Shown: one piece after another, positions 14,819-23,200 of the stretch
Numbering within the stretch: position 1 is the first letter of the stretch
Layout of the letters: each line of letters starts with the position of its first letter
Origin: Endozoicomonas sp. ISHI1
Lineage (GTDB): Bacteria > Pseudomonadota > Gammaproteobacteria > Pseudomonadales > Endozoicomonadaceae
Reading direction: 5' to 3'
NCBI RefSeq assembly: GCF_024606225.1
Contig: NZ_JAGRPU010000022.1
Location: 45,263-109,262, forward strand
Length of the DNA: 64,000 nt
Program-made: the position numbers and the translations under genes
Notes under the pieces: generated by a model
Told to the model about the DNA's origin: nothing
Seen by the model: only the letters and a program-made list of their open reading frames with translations
Database searches by the model: none

Positions 14819-16999
14819 TTGCCGACATTGTCTGTCGTCTGTCAGGCCGAAAGGTTGACAGAACGTTATATTATCGAGCTTGAACAGGATAGAATTTTTC
14901 CAAACCAGAGTTTTTCTATAAAACCTGCGGGAACCCCGTCAGACATTTTCGACCCAAACGGCTTCACAGAACCAGATTCATCGCCCGATGACACACCGCG
15001 CAGATCTTGGGGTTACAGGGTGAAAACGACCATGATCGAATCGATTGCGTGGCAATCGCTTTATGCCACTCAACTGCTGGCTGCTTACGAACGGACACTG
15101 ACCATCAAAGTGACTCCTTTAAGTAACACCCCATACTCATGGTTGACTGCAGAAGCGGCTGTCGCGATCATCTGGCTTTTAAAAAGCCGTTGGAACCCCG
15201 GTTCATCGTCGCTTAATCCGGTTGGACAAGAAGAGGCCAGTCAGGATTATCCGTTTGCGACCATCACTATGATGTATGGCTCCGGATCTGACCGATCATC
15301 ATACCAACCATCAGAATCATCGGGCCAACAAACTCCCGAAGCCACCACCCGCCCCGCAGGCTTTTGCATTAGCTCCTTTTATTCTGGCACTGGCGGCGGT
15401 AACGGAGATCCTTATAAACGCCTGCATTCTCTGGCGTTTAATTGTTTCGTAAATCCGTGTCATGGTGTTTGTCAATTCCGGCCGTCATCTCATGGCAGAT
15501 TGCCCGCTGAATGGCCACCGGACTCTGAACAAAGCTCATGTCCCCACTTGGCCAATGGGTACTGTTTTAGATGCATGAATTATTCTGATTCTGTAAGCGC
15601 TCCACATTTCATGGGCGCAGGGGCGTTCAATACAACTGGCGCTCCCGGCCTGGCCAATGATGGTGTGAATTTTCCTGCCACTGCTGGCGGTGTTTCGGCC
15701 ATAAATGGGTTAATCGTTCCACGTAGCCTTCCCGAAGAAGCCGGAATTTCCCTTGCGCTTACCCAGTTCATTCCCCCATTGGAGACTTCAGAGAAACAAC
15801 AAACAACGACAGGATCATTCCAATTGAGTCAGAGTCAACCTCACGTTTCCGGGACAAACACTGTAAAGGCCCAGTCAGATCAAAGGTTCAAATTCCACAC
15901 CAGGCAACGAACCTGTGAGGTGACAGTGATTGCCAAGGATGGTCGGCAGCAGTCATGCGGGAAGGTCTGCGGCAATGCTCAAGCCCTTTGGGCTCACAAA
16001 AGAAGATTCCACACCGGGCCGCAAACCTGTGACGTAGCAGTGGTCAATGAGGCCGGCCAGCAGCAGACATGCGGTATTGTCTGTAAGAATACACAAGCTC
16101 TGATGGATCATAAATGCAAATTTCACAGCGGGCGGCAGCAACCAATCTGCGAGTTGACAGTGGTCGGCAAGGATGGTCAGCAGCAGGCATGCGGGAAGGT
16201 CTGCAAGAATATGAAGGTCATGTGGGTTCACAAAAGAAGAGCCCACACCGGGCCGCAAGACTGTAAAGTAAAAGTGGTCACGGAAAATGGTCAGGTGCAG
16301 CCGTGTGGGATGGTCTGTAAGAATGCTCAAGCCCTCTCGCTTCACAAAAACAGATGCCATAACGGGTACAGAACCTGTGATGTTACAGTGGTTGGCAATG
16401 ATGGCCAGCTACGGCCATGCCTGATGGTCTTCAAGAATGCCCAAACCCTGGCGAGTCACAGAAAAAGCGCCCATAGCGGGCAACAAATCTGTAACGCGAT
16501 GGTGGTCGGGGAGGATGGCCTGCAAAGAACATGCGGGAAGCTCTTCAGGAATGCTCTGCATCTATCGAATCACAAGAGCAAATTCCACACTGGGCAAAAA
16601 ACCTGTGACATGACCGTGGTTGGAGAGGACGGCCAGTCGCGGCCATGCGGAATTATCTGCAAGAATGCTTCCACTCTGTCAAATCACAAAAGTAAAGAGC
16701 ACAGCAGACAACAAATCTGTGCTGCAACTGTGATCGGGGAGGATGGTCTGTGGCAACCATGCGGGATTGTCTGTATGAGTGTCAGAGCCCTGTCGCAACA
16801 CAAAAGAAAAGTCCACACCCGGCAACAAACCTGTGTCACGCTAGTGGTCGGGGAGGATGGCCAACCGTGGCCATGTGGAAAGGTCTGCAAGAGTGTTAAA
16901 GCTCTGACTGATCACCAAAGAGCACATCGAAAACGCAAGCCTGATGATATGGAGCAGAACAGAAGACTTCGACCTCTGAAAGGTAAAGTGAACAAGTAA
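14819..16999 (+). CDS. Eukaryote-like protein with nine C2H2-type zinc-finger repeats
   Basis: A 726-residue protein counted from TTG 14819. Residues ~366-703 hold nine tandem ~37-residue modules of the form C-x13-C-x12-H-x4-H (x3 in the last), often joined by an HTG/HSG linker as in eukaryotic C2H2 fingers. A typical module reads CGKVCGNAQALWAHKRRFH. Unlike classical fingers, the two Cys are separated by a ~13-residue insert carrying a DG turn. In modules 5 and 6 the extra Cys at the usual Phe position is Phe. Residues 1-365 are Ser/Pro/Gly-rich and unrecognised. The frame is open upstream and encodes IIKHSLFAALLLPTLSVVCQA, a signal-peptide-like stretch preceded only by ATT codons, so the true start is uncertain. 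Nucleic-acid or protein binding is likely from the fold. Confidence 0.75.
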   Translation: MPTLSVVCQAERLTERYIIELEQDRIFPNQSFSIKPAGTPSDIFDPNGFTEPDSSPDDTPRRSWGYRVKTTMIESIAWQSLYATQLLAAYERTLTIKVTPLSNTPYSWLTAEAAVAIIWLLKSRWNPGSSSLNPVGQEEASQDYPFATITMMYGSGSDRSSYQPSESSGQQTPEATTRPAGFCISSFYSGTGGGNGDPYKRLHSLAFNCFVNPCHGVCQFRPSSHGRLPAEWPPDSEQSSCPHLANGYCFRCMNYSDSVSAPHFMGAGAFNTTGAPGLANDGVNFPATAGGVSAINGLIVPRSLPEEAGISLALTQFIPPLETSEKQQTTTGSFQLSQSQPHVSGTNTVKAQSDQRFKFHTRQRTCEVTVIAKDGRQQSCGKVCGNAQALWAHKRRFHTGPQTCDVAVVNEAGQQQTCGIVCKNTQALMDHKCKFHSGRQQPICELTVVGKDGQQQACGKVCKNMKVMWVHKRRAHTGPQDCKVKVVTENGQVQPCGMVCKNAQALSLHKNRCHNGYRTCDVTVVGNDGQLRPCLMVFKNAQTLASHRKSAHSGQQICNAMVVGEDGLQRTCGKLFRNALHLSNHKSKFHTGQKTCDMTVVGEDGQSRPCGIICKNASTLSNHKSKEHSRQQICAATVIGEDGLWQPCGIVCMSVRALSQHKRKVHTRQQTCVTLVVGEDGQPWPCGKVCKSVKALTDHQRAHRKRKPDDMEQNRRLRPLKGKVNK
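15914..16927 (+). repeat. Nine tandem zinc-finger-coding repeats (~110-120 bp units)
   Basis: Coding repeats of the zinc-finger gene, from the first Cys codon of module 1 to the last His codon of module 9. Units keep the CNV/DGQ/CGK/NAQAL/H..H framework but diverge elsewhere, so this is an old array rather than a fresh expansion. Confidence 0.85.
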
Positions 17000-17213
17000 A
17001 ACCCGCACTTTCATAACGCTTAAGCTCTTCTTCGCCAGAAGCTGCATAGAGCTTGATAAAATTGCCAGAATGGTTGTTGACCGGATGTTGCCGGAAGGGA
17101 AGCATATCAAGATTTGTTACGAAATTATCCCCTGCAGAGATCTTTTCCCAGATTACCACTGTCCATGAAGACTCCACGAGGCCGCCGCGTTTGCGATGGT
17201 CAGGGGGATCTAT

Positions 17214-17297
17214 CCGAATGGAACTTCCATGCTATCTGAAGGTCACATCATTAAAGATTTCAATACAGTCCTTCAGATTGGAGGAGGAAGACTAACT
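17214..17297 (+). promoter_or_regulatory. Conserved leader of giant paralogue 1
   Basis: About 80 bases before ATG 17298 resemble the leaders of the two downstream paralogues (GAACTT, then ..GAAGGTCA..ATTAAA..TTCAAT..CTTCAGAT, then a purine-rich ribosome-binding site, here GGAGGAGG). Conservation outside the coding region suggests shared regulation, but no exact promoter could be assigned. Confidence 0.5.
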
Positions 17298-20200
17298 ATG
17301 GACAGTTCTATCGCTGGACAGATAAACAAACGCGTTCTTGAAAGTGGCGTTCGGGAGAAGAAAGCAAAGCCGGATTCATCATCAGAAAAAGATGTAAAAA
17401 CTTACTCTGATATAACGCCCAAAATAAATAGATCGTCACCTCCGATGACGTTGCCCGACAAGTCGAGAAGCTTATCCTCAAGGAATTCTTTGCTTCTTAA
17501 GGCCCCTTGTCCCTTCGATTTTCGTTTTGTCGCCAGTGATGATGAGGTCCGACAGCTTTTAGTGACCCTGACCGTCGATGAACATCGGGATGTCGCCCTT
17601 ATTGCCCATCCTGATGACCTCTCACAGGCCAATCTGGTCAGCCGGTTGAGCATATCTGAAGAGGGTCGCCACATTCTGCGTTCAGGCAGGCTGTTTGAAG
17701 GGACACAGCCACTCACTCTGGTGATGGATATCCGAAAGCTCACCAGCAACGATCTGCCAAAATTTAACGATCTCCTGGACCCGGATAATCCCTGCCTGTT
17801 CGACAAAGTCAGTCAGAACAAACGCCCTCTGGGAGAACATGTTGCCCTGCTGGTGTTGGCAGACCCTGCACAGTTGGCGTTGGCTGGTCAGCGTGACGAC
17901 GCGCCGGGCGCTGATTTCTGGCGGCGAATTAATCGGCCGGGAAATACCTGGCAGTTCGACCCACAGACAGACAATGCCTCATCCATGGACATCAAGGAGG
18001 TTCCTCCTGTATTGACTCAACTCTCATCTCCCGAAAGTGATAGAGATGACAACCATACCGTTCTTATTGACTGTCACTTGCACAGTAACTGGCGACAGTT
18101 GCTTCTGGGTGGTCCCGGAGTCGATAAACAAGGGCGAATCCGGCACATCCCCGGCAGGCTTGAGCTATTGAAGACCGGACAAAGGGTGATTCTGAAAGGA
18201 GCCAGTTGGAAGGATCTGGCATTTGAACAGACAATTCGACAGATAATCGCGCAAAGGAGCTTTGAGAGCAACGGCAAGCTTTGTCAGTTACCAGAGGATG
18301 TTCAGTTTTACCAGATGCCGGTAGGGAAGGGCGAGCTTCATTCACTGTTCCAAAGCCTGTCCCATTCTTGTGACAAAAAAGAAGGTGACAAAGAACTTGA
18401 TAAGGAGCACGCATCAGGAAGTCCGATCATTATTAACCAGAGTAATATCGGGGAATGGCTGGGCCCGATTGCCATTGCCCCGGAAGGCTATGCAGTTCCT
18501 AACACCTGTCTGTTGAAACAAGTTCGAGCGGGTGGTTTCGTCACCGTCACATCTCCCCTCAGTGAGGCACTCTGGTTTCGTTTACTGGGTTCACTGCAAG
18601 TGATTCGCGAGACGACAGGCCTGAAGCCTCAACTTCGGGTTGCTCATACAAAACGGCAGCCGAAAGCCCTGGGATTGGCAGAAAACGATGAGCGCTCAAT
18701 GGGAGATCAGGCCGTCTTTAATACCGTCACGTATCAGCAACAGGCTCAGGCCAGTCATTGGATCAATCATCAGGAATCACCTTTGGTGATTCAGGTTAAT
18801 GAACAGACCAGTCTCAGCCAACTGTTTGATAATATCCATATCACCTCGGAACAAAAGGCGCATTTTGGACGACGGCAGAGTGGGTTGCAGGAGGCATTGA
18901 CCTCTGGCAAGCCGGTTGTATTGCGAGGACTCGAGAGTAATCCAACACTTCAGCAACTTCTGGAACCCCTGGCTGTTGGGCAACCTCTGTTGGTTAATGG
19001 CCAATTACAAGCCTACCCACAAACTCATGTCACCTTACTGTGGCCTGAGTCTGTGAAAGCACAGTCTTCAGTACTCGGTTCGATGATCGCCATAGGTAAA
19101 CCCTGTCCTGCAGTTGACATCTGGCAAATCAATGGGACCAGATATGACATCCCACGGTCTGAGCTGCCCGAACGGGCACTTAAGTCTCTTTACGAAGCGT
19201 TTAAAAGCGTACCTCATCACTTTTGTAAGCCTCTGCCCGGAGTGACCGAAGGGTTGCTGAATAACCTGATTCTGGCTGCCCGCAGAGCACAGGCGATTGA
19301 TCAGTCCCCGGAGCTCTTACCCCGCCATTGGCGCAAAGCCATCAATAGCGTCATTACCCATGGCACCCGACAGAATCCGGCAGTACGGGATTTTATGAAA
19401 GTAGCCTGTTGGCAGTTATTGCCGGACGCCTGTGAAAAGCCGGATGCTCATAAGAAGCCCGATGAGCATCAAACCGCCTGGGTAGACCCGGATTGGTTAA
19501 ACGACATTATCAACTGTGCTGCGCGGCTCGATAGAGCGTTTGTGAAGCAGAACCTATGGCCACTGGCCAGAGCTTTTGACCCGGCAATCTTTAAGGGCAC
19601 TGAATTTGAACTGTCCTATGAAAAACCATTTCCAGGTCGGGGTGAAAAACAAATTCTGGAAAGGCTCTGTGTCATGATTGTGGCCCATGCTCCTGAAGAA
19701 CAAAGACAGGCAATGGCGAATCAGTTGGCAGTCGATCCGTCGGAAGCCAAGCCCTGTCAAACGCTGGCCATAAGGCCATCAAGACAGATTAAACGTTTGG
19801 AAGACGCACTGGCTTCTGGCTGGCAGTTACCTTTGCCACCAGGACAGACCCGATCCGATGCCATTCACTCTCTGGCCACTGATTGCTTTCATATTACCAG
19901 AGCAGCAAATGCTGACTCAGCGGGCATTGAACGCATAGTAAATCGCCTGTCTGAATCACTGGAATGGCAAGGTTCTACTGATAAACCCCTGTTAGCACTG
20001 GCTCAAGATCTTTATCACGGCAAGCTGAATCAGAAGGATCGTGAAAGCCGCCGATTATCACGACTTCATGACCGGCTGAAGGACTCTCCTGTTATCTTCC
20101 TGCAGGGTGAAACCGGCACTGGGAAAAGTTACTTTTCCGCAAGAATGGCTGAGGCTTCAGGACAGGCTTTGGTGTTGTCCCTTGGGCCTTCTGACAGCGA

Positions 20201-23200
20201 ACAGACTCTGATGAAACGCTGGCAGTGGCAAGAGCACGACGATGGCGACCGCTCCATGGAGCAGCAAAATCGAGCGCTGATGGAATGGGCCAGGACACGG
20301 GACGAAGACAGGCACTGTGCCGGAGAAAAATACGTCACCCTGGTTCTGGATGAAGCTAACCTCGCCAACGCAGGATTGCTCGCGTCATTGAATGGCTTAT
20401 GGGAATCGAAACCCTGCATTTATGTCAATGGTCATCCTGTGAATGTCAGCTCAAAACACCGGGTGATTCTCACCGGTAACCCCGATCATTATGGCGGGCG
20501 CCAGCTGGACCCGGCTCTGAAAGAGAAACTGCCCAGAGCTTACTACCCCCGCCTGGACCGGGCTTTCCTGCGGGACAGGGTAGTGGGGCCGACTCTGCTC
20601 AAACAGCTACAGCGGCATCTGCCAGACCATCAAATAACTGATATTGAAAAAAATGCCACCGAGAGTGTGATGGCGCTCTGGCAATATTACCAGGAGCTGT
20701 TGCCAGAGCATGAGTTTACCCCCAGGGACTTGACTGATATCTGTAGTTGGATGGGTTGGTATCTGGATCGTGCACTACCCGTTAACAACAGTGTTACCTA
20801 TCAGCAAATAAACGGTTTAATCCAACAAAGTTTTCGTGATGTACTGGGTTCCGAAATCAGCGAGACTCATCAGGATGCCCTGTCAGCACTGGAAATCTGG
20901 TTTGCTGCCCGTTATGACCCGGACAATACCCTGAGCAACAAAGTTCATAACCAGACTCTGCCGGATATAGAACGGACCTTCAAAACCTTCACCGAAAAAA
21001 ACCGACCTGACTTTGATACTTCCGGATCGGCAGTCAGTGAGCTGGTGCAACGGCTGGGACAGGATTTAAGCCGCTGTCAGCAGGCTTATCATCTCAACAG
21101 GAAACACGACGGTCGTCAGGCGACACTGATTGAAGGCCCCGCCGGACGGGGTAAAGATGTCACTCTGAATCTGGTGATTGAAAGTGTCAAACGACAGGCT
21201 GAACAACGGGGAGAACCCATGCCGGAGGTCTTTCCCCTGAATGCCTGTGATTGTTCCTGGGACAAAGTGTCTGAAAAGATCCGGGCGGCAAAAGTGCATG
21301 GCGGCATCGTGGTCATCTCGGAAATGAATCTGATTGACAGCCAGCATCTGGAAGGCGAGTTGAACGATATTCTGGCCGGTGACGCCCACCCGGGCTTCCA
21401 TCTGTTTGCCACCATCAACCCGCCTGAGTACAGCGGGCGAAAACCGTTATCACCGGCGCTGAAAGGGCGTTTCCGACATTTACCCATCCGGCAGTACAAC
21501 CCGGCAGAGCTGCAAGCCATTGCCGGGAAAGTGTTGCCAGAGACCCGGCAGGGGAAAATCATGGCGGAATGGCTGACTGAGCAACATTGTCGTTTGAGGG
21601 CCTGCCTGCAACGGCAAAACTTACCGTTGCAGCCGACCGGTCTTGATTTGCAAAATGTGGCCAGGGCCATCATCGGAGGGGGCGATTTTACCCAAGACGG
21701 ACTTCAACAGTGCTTCAATCAGTACTACCGGCTTTATCTGATGGCCGCCAAAATATCGCTGGAGAAACTGCCCGGTTCATCGGCTCTAACCATGAGCAAC
21801 GGTAAGTTTGATTCCGGACTTTGCAAGTGGTTCAACCAGACAGCGTCGGGGATTGATCGTCCGTGGTTGATACGACGGAGTTATCTCAACAGTATTGATG
21901 AAAAACGCCATGAAATTCTTATCAGCACTCGTCTGAACGAAGGGGAAGCTAAAACGGAAGTTATCAAGATAGTGGCTCAGGCCAGATGGCGAGCATCCGG
22001 TCTTGCCCTGAAGCCGGATCAGTCAGACGATATTCTCACTCAGGCACTCTACCGACACTGGCAGCAACGCTGGTTTGATCATGAATTTGCCGGTACGGGC
22101 GTGGATGCTAATAGCGTGTTTGCTCTGACAGAAGAGGAGGAAAAAACGCTGAAAAGATCAGCTAACCAGCCTTTTCTGCGGGAGGCTGACCGGCGGATAG
22201 GGGCATGGAACGCTAATGAAGTTCGATGGTGGCCTGCGTTCTGGCGTGAGATAAGTGATCTGCCGAACCATTGGGTGGGTGATTACTCTAACGAGGCCTC
22301 AGCGATTGGCGGTGATAACGCTCCTGAACAATACATTCAAGAAGTCGACGAGAATCAGGGTAAGAGATTGGATCGGAGAACGAACTATGAGGCTCTGGAG
22401 TTGCAACACGTTTTCCATTACAAGATTTTTGACACGAACAAGCACTCCACCCATATGTATCGTTGGTGGGCAAAAGATATTTATGTGACTGCTGAGGGTA
22501 ATATCAGACGGACCAATATTAATGATCAACACATTGAGGGATTCGAAACCCTCATGCCGGCCCGGTTACCAGCACGTGATCAGCCAGTGACATTAGCCAG
22601 CAATCAGACGCTGGCGACCTTTCACTGGAAATCAGGCAATGGCCGATATGCGTTGCCCAGCCTGACGCCCATCGACTATATCGTGGCCCTGCGCATAGTA
22701 CCCGATTTGCCATTTACCCTGGTCAGGGACCATTATACCGGGCTACATACACTGTCTGTTGCCCGGACCAGAGCCAATCAGGCTATTCAATTTACTTATG
22801 TCGTAGAACCCGGAAAACCGCGCAGAAAAGCATCTGCTGCTAAAGATGCCCGTTCAGAACCATCAATACCTCCTGATGCCCGCTGTTCAGAAGGTATAAA
22901 AACAGTACTGAACAATCTGTTTGAGAAAATTAAAGACCAACCATCCGAAGTACAGGAGTTTTTGCTGACATTACAAAAAACTGAAGACAGGGCGCAACGC
23001 ATTAAGGCGATCACGGACTATTGCAAACAGTTTACCGGTAAGACTGAACCGGAGAGCGGAGAGAATTTCTTTCGATTTCTGGTAACACAGCGGCAAGGCA
23101 GCTGTCGTCATCGTGTGGCTGTTTTTGTTGCTCTTTGTCGTTATTTCGGGATTCGCTGTCGGCAAATTACTAACCCTAACCACAGCTTTCCAGAGTATTC

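Noticed and set aside
14676..14858. Plus-strand 60-codon frame before the zinc-finger gene
   Set aside because: Low-information sequence overlapping the signal-peptide-like frame; no ribosome-binding site.
16896..17177. Minus-strand reading frame of 93 codons after the zinc-finger gene
   Set aside because: It overlaps the end of a clearly coding gene, has no ribosome-binding site and matches nothing recognisable.
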